Assembly: GCF_040096185.1 (NCBI RefSeq)
Contig: NZ_JBBMFF010000248.1
Span: forward strand, 17,618-81,617
Length of the DNA stretch: 64,000 bases
DNA from: JAZOXB01 sp040096185
GTDB taxonomy: Bacteria; Bacillota; Clostridia; Oscillospirales; Oscillospiraceae
Reading direction: 5' to 3'
Positions 33,522 through 40,091 of this stretch are shown piece by piece. The first letter of the stretch is position 1; every line of letters begins with the position of its first letter. A program made the translations under genes and the position numbers. The notes below the pieces were generated by a model. The model was not told where the DNA came from, did no database searches, and saw nothing but the letters and a program-made list of their open reading frames with translations.

Positions 33522-34841
33522 ATGGGCAGCTATGTTCCCAACACCCCCGAAGAGCGGCAGGAGATGCTGCGGGCCATCGGCCTGCACGACTTCCGCGAGC
33601 TCTACGGCGATGTGCCCGCGTCCATGTATCTGGACCGGCCGCTCGATCTGCCGTCCGGCATGAGCGAGCTGGAGGTGCGGCGGACCATGACGGAGCTGGC
33701 AGGGGAGAACCGTGTGTTTTCCACCATTCTCCGCGGCGCCGGAGCCTATGACCACTACATCCCCTCCATCGTGAAGTATATCCCGGCGAAGGAGGAGTTT
33801 CTGACAGCCTACACGCCCTATCAGGCGGAGCTGAGCCAGGGTATCCTCCAGTCCATCTTTGAATATCAGACCATGATCTGCGAGCTGACGGGCATGGATG
33901 TCTCCAATGCGTCCGTCTATGACGGCGCGACAGCCGCCGCCGAGGCAGCAGCCATGTGCCGCGACCGCAAGCGCCGCGTGACGCTGATCTCCGGCGCGGC
34001 CCATCCCGACGTTATCAACACCGTCCGTACCTACTGCTACGGCACGGGCGACGAGCTGCGCGTCATCCCCGTCAAGGACGGAAAGACCGATCCGGACGCC
34101 CTGCGCGAGCTTCTGACGGCCGGGGACGTCTCCGGCGTGTGCATCCAGCAGCCGAACTTCTTCGGCCAGCTTGAGGACGCCGAAGCGCTCGGCGAGATCA
34201 TCCATGCAGCGGGCGCGCTGTATATCCTCAGCTGCAACCCCATTGCCCTCGGCATCCTGAAAACGCCGAAGGAGTGCGGCGCGGATATCGCAGTCGGCGA
34301 GGGACAGCCGCTCGGTATGCCCCTCGGCTGGGGCGGCCCGTATCTCGGCTTCATGGCCGCTACGTCGAAGCACATGCGCAAGCTGCCGGGCCGTATCGTC
34401 GGCCAGACGGTCGATTCGCGCGGCGAGCGCTGTTTTGTCCTGTCGCTGCAGGCGCGCGAGCAGCACATCCGCCGCGAGAAGGCCAGCAGCAACATCTGCT
34501 CGAACGAGGCGCTGTGCGCGCTGACGGCGGGCGTTTATCTCTCCGCCATGGGCCCCGAGGGCCTTGCCGAGGCTGCGCGCCAGAGCATGGCCAAGGCGCA
34601 CTATCTCGCCCGCGGCCTTGCGGCCATCGAGGGCGTGACGCTGCGCTATTCCGGTGAATTCTTCCATGAGTTTGTCACGGATCTGCCGAAGCAGGACGAG
34701 ATCCTTGCTGCGCTGGAGCAGGCCGATATCCTCGGCGGTCTTCCGCTGGAGGGCGGCATCCTGTGGTGCGCCACGGAGAAGGTCCCGCGCGAAGCGCTGG
34801 ACCGCACCATCGCCATCGTGAAGGAGGTGCTGAGCAAATGA
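33522..34841 (+). CDS. gcvPA: Glycine dehydrogenase (decarboxylating) subunit 1
   Basis: The N-terminal subunit (439 residues) of the two-subunit P-protein, which decarboxylates glycine and loads H-protein. Family features are GSYVPNTPEERQEML, SELEVRRTMTELA, AYTPYQAELSQGILQ and ISCNP-like SCNPIALGILK. The start at 33522 lies one base after the gcvH stop, with a GGAGGG ribosome site inside the end of gcvH. This subunit carries no PLP lysine; that is in gcvPB. Confidence 0.95.
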   Translation: MGSYVPNTPEERQEMLRAIGLHDFRELYGDVPASMYLDRPLDLPSGMSELEVRRTMTELAGENRVFSTILRGAGAYDHYIPSIVKYIPAKEEFLTAYTPYQAELSQGILQSIFEYQTMICELTGMDVSNASVYDGATAAAEAAAMCRDRKRRVTLISGAAHPDVINTVRTYCYGTGDELRVIPVKDGKTDPDALRELLTAGDVSGVCIQQPNFFGQLEDAEALGEIIHAAGALYILSCNPIALGILKTPKECGADIAVGEGQPLGMPLGWGGPYLGFMAATSKHMRKLPGRIVGQTVDSRGERCFVLSLQAREQHIRREKASSNICSNEALCALTAGVYLSAMGPEGLAEAARQSMAKAHYLARGLAAIEGVTLRYSGEFFHEFVTDLPKQDEILAALEQADILGGLPLEGGILWCATEKVPREALDRTIAIVKEVLSK

Positions 34842-36241
34842 AGCTGATCTTTGAGCGAAGCGTTCCCGGCCGCCGCTGCAGCATCCTCCCGGCGTGTGAC
34901 GTCGAGGAGACACCGCTGCCGGAGTCTCTGCGCCGCGCGGAGGCTCCCGTTCTGCCGGAGCTGAGCGAGCAGGACCTCAGCCGCCACTATACGGAGCTGA
35001 ACCACCACGTCCACGGCGTGAACTGCGGCTTCTATCCGCTCGGCTCCTGCACCATGAAGTATAATCCCCGCATCAACGAGGAAATGGCTGCGCTGCCCGG
35101 CTTTACGGGTATCCATCCGCTGGCTCCCGCCCACACGGTGCAGGGCTGCCGCCGCGTGCTGGAGCTGGCACAGCAGTATCTGTGCGAGATCACGGGCATG
35201 GACGGCATGACATTCCAGCCCGCAGCCGGTGCGCACGGCGAATTCACGGGCGTCCTGCTCATCAAGCAGTATCACGATGCCCGCGGCGATAAGAAGCGCA
35301 CGAAGATCATCGTTCCGGATTCCGCGCATGGCACGAACCCGGCTACAGCTGCCATGTGCGGCTATCAGGTCGTGAATATCCCGTCCGCGCCGAACGGCTG
35401 CGTCGATCTCGAGGCGCTCAAGGCCGTGCTCGGCGACGACACCGCCGGACTGATGCTGACGAACCCGAACACCGTCGGCATTTTTGACGAAAACATTCTG
35501 GAGATCACGCGTCTTGTCCACGAGGCGGGCGGCCTGTGCTACTATGACGGCGCGAATCTGAACGCCGTCATGGGCGTCGTGCGCCCCGGCGACATGGGCT
35601 TTGACTGCATCCATCTGAATCTGCACAAGACGTTCTCCACGCCGCACGGCGGCGGCGGCCCCGGCGCGGGCGCGGTCGGCTGCAAGGACTTCCTGAAGCC
35701 CTATCTGCCGCATTCCGCCACGCTGGACGGCGTGGGTCACATCCAGGTGCGCGCCTTTGCGGGCAACTTCCTCGTCGTGGTGCGTGCACTGGCCTATCTG
35801 CTCACGCTCGGCCGCGAGGGCGTTCCCGAGGCGGCACAGAATGCCGTTCTGAACGCAAACTATCTCATGCGCCGCATGGCGGGCACGTTCCGCCCGGCGT
35901 TTGACCGCATCTGCATGCATGAATTCGTTCTCGATCTGAGCGAGTTCAAGAAGGAGACCGGCGTCTCTGCGCTGGACGTCGCCAAGACGCTCATCGACTA
36001 TGGCATGCATCCGCCCACAATGTACTTCCCGCTCATCGTGCATGAGGCCCTCATGCTCGAGCCGACGGAGACCGAGAGTCGGGAAACGCTCGACGAGGCG
36101 GCGGAAATTTTCCGCAAGCTCTATGAGCTTGGCCACAAGGACCCGGAATACATGCACGCTGCGCCGCATCATGCGCAGATCGGCCGTCCGGATGAGGTGC
36201 AGGCTGCCCGCAATCCCATCCTGAGGTGGACGCGCGCATGA
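34838..36241 (+). CDS. gcvPB: Glycine dehydrogenase (decarboxylating) subunit 2
   Basis: The 467-residue PLP-bearing subunit, with the cofactor lysine in HLNLHKTFSTPHGGGGPG (about 256-273), NCGFYPLGSCTMKYNP and PDSAHGTNPA. It starts in the ATGA shared with the gcvPA stop and ends in an ATGA shared with lplA, so the three genes are translationally coupled. The chosen start MKLIFERS fits the family N-terminus. Confidence 0.96.
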   Translation: MKLIFERSVPGRRCSILPACDVEETPLPESLRRAEAPVLPELSEQDLSRHYTELNHHVHGVNCGFYPLGSCTMKYNPRINEEMAALPGFTGIHPLAPAHTVQGCRRVLELAQQYLCEITGMDGMTFQPAAGAHGEFTGVLLIKQYHDARGDKKRTKIIVPDSAHGTNPATAAMCGYQVVNIPSAPNGCVDLEALKAVLGDDTAGLMLTNPNTVGIFDENILEITRLVHEAGGLCYYDGANLNAVMGVVRPGDMGFDCIHLNLHKTFSTPHGGGGPGAGAVGCKDFLKPYLPHSATLDGVGHIQVRAFAGNFLVVVRALAYLLTLGREGVPEAAQNAVLNANYLMRRMAGTFRPAFDRICMHEFVLDLSEFKKETGVSALDVAKTLIDYGMHPPTMYFPLIVHEALMLEPTETESRETLDEAAEIFRKLYELGHKDPEYMHAAPHHAQIGRPDEVQAARNPILRWTRA

Positions 36242-37224
36242 TCCGGAAGCTGCTGTACCTCTGCACGGACAACACCGATCCGTATCATAACCTCGCGCTG
36301 GAGCAATACCTGACCGATACGGTCCCGGCGGATATCTGCATCCTCTATCTGTGGCAGAACCGCCATACCGTGGTCATCGGCCGGAATCAGAATGCCTGGC
36401 AGGAGTGCCGCACGGCGCTTCTGGAGCAGGACGGCGGGAAGCTCTCCCGCCGCCTCTCCGGCGGCGGCGCTGTGTATCACGATATGGGAAATCTGAATTT
36501 CACGTTCAGCCTGCCCACGGCGGAGTACGATCTGCACCGGCAGCAGCGTGTGATCGTCGAGGCCTGCCGCTCCCTCGGCATCGAGGCGAGCTTCTCCGGG
36601 CGCAACGACATTCTGGCCGCCGGGCGGAAATTCTCCGGCAATTCGTTCTATCACCACAACGGCTGCTCGTTCCACAACGGGACGCTGCTCGTCTCGGTCG
36701 ACATGGCCAACCTCGGCAAATACCTGACGCCGTCGCAGCGCAAGCTGCAGAGCAAGGGCGTCGCGTCCGTGCCGTCGCGCGTTGTGAACCTGTCCGAGCT
36801 GCATCCGGGTCTGCGCATTTCGCAGATGCAGCAGGCCATGGCGCAGGCGTTTGCGGATGTCTACGGTCTGCCGGTCACCACGATCACGGAATCGCAGCTC
36901 GATGCCGCGGAGATCGAGGCCCGCCGCATGCGCTTTGCCTCCTATGACTGGATCTACGGCAGAGCGCAGCCGTTCCCGTTCTCCTGCGGAGCGCGCTACC
37001 CCTGGGGCGAGATCACGCTGGAGCTGCAGGTCGAGGAGGGCGTCTGCCGCGATGCGGCCGTCTACACTGATTCGATGGACGCGGAGTTTGCCGCGCCGCT
37101 GGCGGAGGCCCTGCGCGGCTGCCGCTTCCGCGTGGCGGACCTGTGCGGCCGCGTGCGCGAGGTGGCCGCCTGCTGTCAGATCGCGGACGACCTGTGCGCC
37201 CTGCTCGGCGAGCAGGAAATTTGA
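36238..37224 (+). CDS. lplA: Lipoate-protein ligase A
   Basis: The 328-residue ligase activates free lipoate with ATP and attaches it to lipoyl domains, here most likely GcvH, the only lipoyl protein visible. Motifs are the lipoate-binding RRLSGGGAVYHDMGNLNFTF (about 68-87) and GRKFSGNSFYHHNG (about 128-141), plus a C-terminal LplA accessory domain. Its presence suggests lipoate is scavenged; no lipA or lipB is seen in the window. Confidence 0.93.
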   Translation: MIRKLLYLCTDNTDPYHNLALEQYLTDTVPADICILYLWQNRHTVVIGRNQNAWQECRTALLEQDGGKLSRRLSGGGAVYHDMGNLNFTFSLPTAEYDLHRQQRVIVEACRSLGIEASFSGRNDILAAGRKFSGNSFYHHNGCSFHNGTLLVSVDMANLGKYLTPSQRKLQSKGVASVPSRVVNLSELHPGLRISQMQQAMAQAFADVYGLPVTTITESQLDAAEIEARRMRFASYDWIYGRAQPFPFSCGARYPWGEITLELQVEEGVCRDAAVYTDSMDAEFAAPLAEALRGCRFRVADLCGRVREVAACCQIADDLCALLGEQEI

Positions 37225-37235
37225 AAGGAGTGCCT

Positions 37236-38606
37236 ATGGCAGACTATCAACTCATCGTCATCGGCGCGGGCCCCGGCGGCTATACCGCCGCACTGCGCGC
37301 CGCGAAGCTTGGCCTGCATACGGCTGTTATTGAGGACCGCGAGTGCGGCGGCACCTGCCTGAACCGCGGCTGTGTGCCGACGAAGGCTCTGCTGCACGCC
37401 TCGCAGGTCTGGAGCGATGCGCACCACTGCGCGGGCGTCTGCGCAGATGGCGCGAGCCTCGACCTTCCGGCGCTGTACCGCCACAAGGACGAAATTTCGC
37501 AGACGCTCAGCAGCGGCATCGAGGGCCTGTTCCGCAGCGCGAAGGTCACGCTCCTGCGCGGCCGCGCCCGCATCACAGCTCCCGGCTGCGTCGAGATCAC
37601 CGGGCAGGATGCCGGGACCGTCACGGCGGAGCATATCCTCATCGCCACCGGCTCCGTTCCGGCCCGCCCGCCCATTCCCGGCCTGGAGCTTGCCATGACC
37701 TCGGACGAGCTGCTTAAGGGAACGGACCGCCTCTACCGCTCCATCGTCATCATGGGCGGCGGCGTCATCGGCGTGGAATTTGCCACGTTCTACAGCGACC
37801 TCGGCTGCGAGGTTACCGTGATCGAGGGCCTTGACCGCCTGCTGCCCGGCATGGACCGCGAGCTCGGTCAGAACCTTGCACAGCTGCTCAAGAAGCAGGG
37901 CGTGCGCGTGTTTGCCAACTCCATGGTCCAGCGCGTCGAGCAGGGCAAGGACGGTCTGACCGTCCACTTTACCACCCGCGGCAAGGAGGACTTCGTCACG
38001 GGCGAGGCCGTGCTCTCGGCCTTCGGCCGCAGCCCGAACTGGAAGGGCCTGTTCGCAGACGGCCTCCAGCCGGAGACGGACGGCCGCCGCATCCATACGG
38101 ATGAAAACGGGCAGACGAGCATTCCCGGCATCTATGCCATCGGCGATGTTTCGTCGCCGGTGCAGCTGGCCCACGTCGCGGCGGCGCAGGGAACGGCTTG
38201 CGTGGAGCGGCTTGCGGGCCGCACGCCGAGCGTCCGGCTGGACCTCGTCCCCGGCTGCGTCTATTGCCGCCCGGAGATCGCCTCCGTCGGCCTGACCGAG
38301 GCCGACGGCAAGGCGCGCGACATCCCGGTCAAGGTCGGCAAGTGCACGCTTTTTGCCAACGCCCGCACCATGATCGCAGGCACCGGCCGCAGCTTTATGA
38401 AGGTCGTCGCCCACGCGCAGACCGGCGTGCTGCTCGGCGCGCAGCTCATGTGCGAGCATGCGACCGATATGATCGGCCAGCTCAGTCAGGCCATTGCCAA
38501 CGGCATGACGGCCCGCCAGCTGCTGGCAGCCATGCGCCCGCACCCGACGTTTGAAGAGGCGCTCGGCGAGGCGCTCGAGGAGCTCGTCGCGAAGCTGCCG
38601 GAATAA
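37236..38606 (+). CDS. lpdA: Dihydrolipoyl dehydrogenase (L protein)
   Basis: The 456-residue flavoprotein reoxidises the dihydrolipoyl arm of GcvH with NAD+. It has the FAD motif VIGAGPGGYTAALRAA, the redox pair in GGTCLNRGCVPTKAL (about 39-53), the NAD motif IMGGGVIGVEFA and the catalytic C-terminal HPTFEEALGEA (His about 440). It lacks an N-terminal lipoyl domain. AAAGGAGT precedes the ATG. It completes the H, P, T, L set within one operon. Confidence 0.95.
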   Translation: MADYQLIVIGAGPGGYTAALRAAKLGLHTAVIEDRECGGTCLNRGCVPTKALLHASQVWSDAHHCAGVCADGASLDLPALYRHKDEISQTLSSGIEGLFRSAKVTLLRGRARITAPGCVEITGQDAGTVTAEHILIATGSVPARPPIPGLELAMTSDELLKGTDRLYRSIVIMGGGVIGVEFATFYSDLGCEVTVIEGLDRLLPGMDRELGQNLAQLLKKQGVRVFANSMVQRVEQGKDGLTVHFTTRGKEDFVTGEAVLSAFGRSPNWKGLFADGLQPETDGRRIHTDENGQTSIPGIYAIGDVSSPVQLAHVAAAQGTACVERLAGRTPSVRLDLVPGCVYCRPEIASVGLTEADGKARDIPVKVGKCTLFANARTMIAGTGRSFMKVVAHAQTGVLLGAQLMCEHATDMIGQLSQAIANGMTARQLLAAMRPHPTFEEALGEALEELVAKLPE

Positions 38607-38646
38607 GCCCCGCCGCCCCGGCATAGGATGTCCGCGGGGGGATCGT

Positions 38647-38826
38647 ATGGAAGGGGAACTTCGCATTCGCGTGCTCCGGCCGGACCAGCCGGAGGCGCTT
38701 CTGGCGCGCCGCGTGGCGCAGGTGCATGCCGCTCTGCTTGAGGAGCTGCTGCCAGAGCTGGCGCCGACGCCGGAGGAGCAGGCTGCGCTGCTGGATGCCA
38801 TGCTTTCTGCGCTTTCTGAAACATAA
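38647..38826 (+). CDS. 59-residue acidic helical protein at the element edge
   Basis: The ATG at 38647 has a GGGGGGA purine run in front, 40 bases after lpdA. The product (starting MEGELRIRVLRPDQPEALLA) is predicted almost wholly helical and acidic at its C-terminus, with no recognised family. It is the last gene before the sigK N-terminal junction and ends one base before a MITE-like palindrome. A recombination directionality factor is one idea, since the Clostridioides difficile skin element encodes one; the sequence itself does not show this. Confidence 0.5.
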   Translation: MEGELRIRVLRPDQPEALLARRVAQVHAALLEELLPELAPTPEEQAALLDAMLSALSET

Positions 38827-38987
38827 GGCAGCACCGCACGATTTAGCGAGAGCATTCGGCGAGATGTTTTTCGTCGAGACAAGGTTTGAAAAGTGCAGAT
38901 GTACTTTGTGTACCTCAAACTTTTCAAACCGATAGATCGGTGAAAAATATCCGGCGAAGGCCGAAGCTGCAATTGTGCTGTGCTGCC
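38827..38987. mobile_element. 161-bp MITE-like palindromic element
   Basis: The ends GGCAGCACcGCACgATT and AATTgTGCtGTGCTGCC are inverted copies differing at two of 17 positions. Inner arms also pair: GGTTTGAAAAGT (38883-38894) with ACTTTTCAAACC (38919-38930). Nearly the whole segment can fold as one long hairpin. No coding capacity. It lies within the sigK element 83 bases from its end. Confidence 0.65.
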
Positions 38988-38992
38988 AAAAC

Positions 38993-39030
38993 AAAAACGG
39001 GATCGCTGCTTGCGCAGCGGTCCCGTTTTG
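38993..39030 (+). terminator. Terminator of the glycine cleavage operon
   Basis: AAAACGGGA-t-CGCTGC (38994-39009), loop, GCAGCG-g-TCCCGTTTT (39014-39029). A/T-rich outer arms make it usable from both sides. Confidence 0.75.
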
Positions 39031-39049
39031 TGAGCCGGAAGGGGAAATG

Positions 39050-39074
39050 ACGCCCCGGCGGATGTATTGCATTT
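39050..39074 (-). other. Recombination site at the sigK N-terminal junction
   Basis: The element arm CGCCCCGGCGGATGTATTG (39051-39069) meets the core CATTT (39070-39074), followed by sigK sequence. Joined to the other junction, the excised circle would carry ATTGC-AAATG-CAAT flanked by matching GC-rich arms. Confidence 0.85.
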
Positions 39075-39394
39075 TCAACACACCTTGCCGCATACGTTGC
39101 AAGGCGCGCGCCCTTTTTCGGGTCGAAAGTCGAGATGCCCTTGATGAGTCCAATGGTGCCGATGGAGATCAGGTCCTCCTGATCGGAGGTCTGCGTGTAG
39201 TATTTCTTCATGATGTGCGCTACGAGGCGGAGATTCCGCTCGATGAGCACATTGCGCGCCTCCAGATCGCCCTGTGCGGCGCGCTCGAGATACTCCCGCT
39301 CCTCCCGCGCCGTCAGCGGCTTCGGAAAGGAACCGCCGTTCGACAGGCGCAGGGAATACAGCATGCTGCTGATGATGAGCCATACGGCCAGCAT
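39070..39394 (-). CDS. sigK: Pro-sigma-K factor, N-terminal part (split gene)
   Basis: From the ATG at 39394 (AGGGGGTGG upstream) the product has a hydrophobic pro-sequence of about 20 residues, then FPKPLTAREEREYLERAAQGD and sigma region 2 (IERNLRLVAHIMKKY, DLISIGTIGLIKGI, LATYAARCVEN), ending at the junction after 108 codons. Unexcised, the frame continues into the element to a stop at 38924, giving a 156-residue truncated sigma without region 4. The pro-sequence implies a second control by a SpoIVFB-type protease, as in Bacillus. Confidence 0.93.
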
Positions 39395-39412
39395 AAGAAA
39401 CCACCCCCTGCC

Positions 39413-39442
39413 ACTGTATTCCCGAGCGGCAAGTCCATATAC
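39413..39442 (-). promoter_or_regulatory. Candidate sigma-E-type promoter of sigK
   Basis: On the minus strand GTATATG (39436-39442) and AATACAGT (39413-39420) are separated by 15 bases, resembling the mother-cell sigma-E pattern (ATATT-like -35, CATACAnT -10). It lies 19 bases before the sigK ATG. Confidence 0.45.
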
Positions 39443-39460
39443 CGGCCGAAAGATACAAAA

Positions 39461-39492
39461 AACCTCTCCCGGAGACCCGGGAGAGGTTTTTG
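39461..39492 (-). terminator. rplS terminator
   Basis: AACCTCTCCCGG (39461-39472) pairs with CCGGGAGAGGTT (39477-39488); a run of T follows on the minus strand (39455-39460 read in reverse). Confidence 0.85.
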
Positions 39493-39501
39493 CGGATAAA
39501 C

Positions 39502-39843
39502 TCAGACCTTCTCCTTGACCTTGGCGGCCTTGCCGAGGCGGTTGCGGAGGTAGTAGAGCTTCGCACGGCGGACCTTGCCGCGGCGAACGGTCTCGACCTT
39601 CACGATGCTCGGAGAATGAACGGGGAAAACCTTCTCGCAGCCGACGCCGTAGCTCAGGCGGCGGACGGTGATGGACTCCTCAATGCCGCCATGCTTGCGG
39701 GCAATGATCGTTCCCTCGAACACCTGCACTCTCTCACGAGCGCCTTCCTTGATTTTCACATGAACGCGAACGGTGTCGCCGACATTCATCTGCGGCAGTT
39801 CTTCCTTCATGTACTGGCTGGTCAGAGCCTTCATCAGATCCAT
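39502..39843 (-). CDS. rplS: 50S ribosomal protein L19
   Basis: The 113-residue protein begins MDLMKALTSQYMKEELP and has FEGTIIARKHGG and RRGKVRRAKLYYLRN, the L19 hallmarks. The start at 39843 is preceded by GAGGAGGAC. It lies at the bridge between ribosomal subunits. It has its own promoter and terminator, so it does not read into sigK, which is downstream on the same strand. Confidence 0.97.
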   Translation of the reverse strand: MDLMKALTSQYMKEELPQMNVGDTVRVHVKIKEGARERVQVFEGTIIARKHGGIEESITVRRLSYGVGCEKVFPVHSPSIVKVETVRRGKVRRAKLYYLRNRLGKAAKVKEKV

Positions 39844-39924
39844 AATGTTTGTCCTCCTCATTTATTAGGCGTTCGTGCAAGTGTTGACATCACCGCAGAG
39901 GACCGCCCATTCACAGACTTGATT

Positions 39925-39953
39925 AGTTTACCACAAAACCGTGCAGAATGCAA
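39925..39953 (-). promoter_or_regulatory. rplS promoter
   Basis: On the minus strand TTGCAT (39948-39953), 17 bases, TAAACT (39925-39930). The leader of about 75 bases could hold an L19-type autoregulatory structure, but no clear fold was confirmed by eye. Confidence 0.7.
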
Positions 39954-40053
39954 GCAAAACTTTCATTTTTTCTTCGGAAAACGAATGGGAACGCGGAATG
40001 TGATTTTTTTGTGAATTTCTGTCGGACTGGGTGCTTTTTCACGGGAGCTGTGC

Positions 40054-40059
40054 TATAAT
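40054..40059 (+). promoter_or_regulatory. Extended -10 element of the P-type ATPase gene
   Basis: TGTGC directly before TATAAT (40054-40059), about 33 bases upstream of the ATG; the -35 region (GTGCTT) is poor, as often with extended -10 promoters. Confidence 0.55.
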
Positions 40060-40091
40060 GACCGGAGAAAATGCTGATTTGAGGGACTGTT

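Larger units (their letters stand above)
28304..39070. mobile_element. Skin-type sigK intervening element carrying the glycine cleavage operon
   Basis: The element lies between the two sigK halves, flanked by direct copies of CATTT (28304-28308 and 39070-39074). Excision removes 10,766 bp and restores the sigK frame exactly. It encodes a large serine recombinase (minus strand, next to the sigK C-half) and, on the plus strand, riboswitch, gcvT-glyA, gcvH, gcvPA, gcvPB, lplA, lpdA and a 59-codon ORF, plus two MITE-like elements. No phage structural or replication gene is present. Coding GC is like that of the host, so the cargo looks native or long resident. Skin elements are known from Bacillus and Clostridioides; this cargo is the unusual feature. 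Confidence 0.92.

Noticed and set aside
28303..38826. The sigK element as a prophage
   Set aside because: Apart from the recombinase there are no phage replication, capsid or lysis genes; the cargo is metabolic.
37176..38972. Very long open frames antisense to lpdA (598 codons), gcvT-glyA, gcvPA and others
   Set aside because: They lie opposite genes with clear motifs, lack ribosome sites and family features, and are expected from GC-rich codon use.
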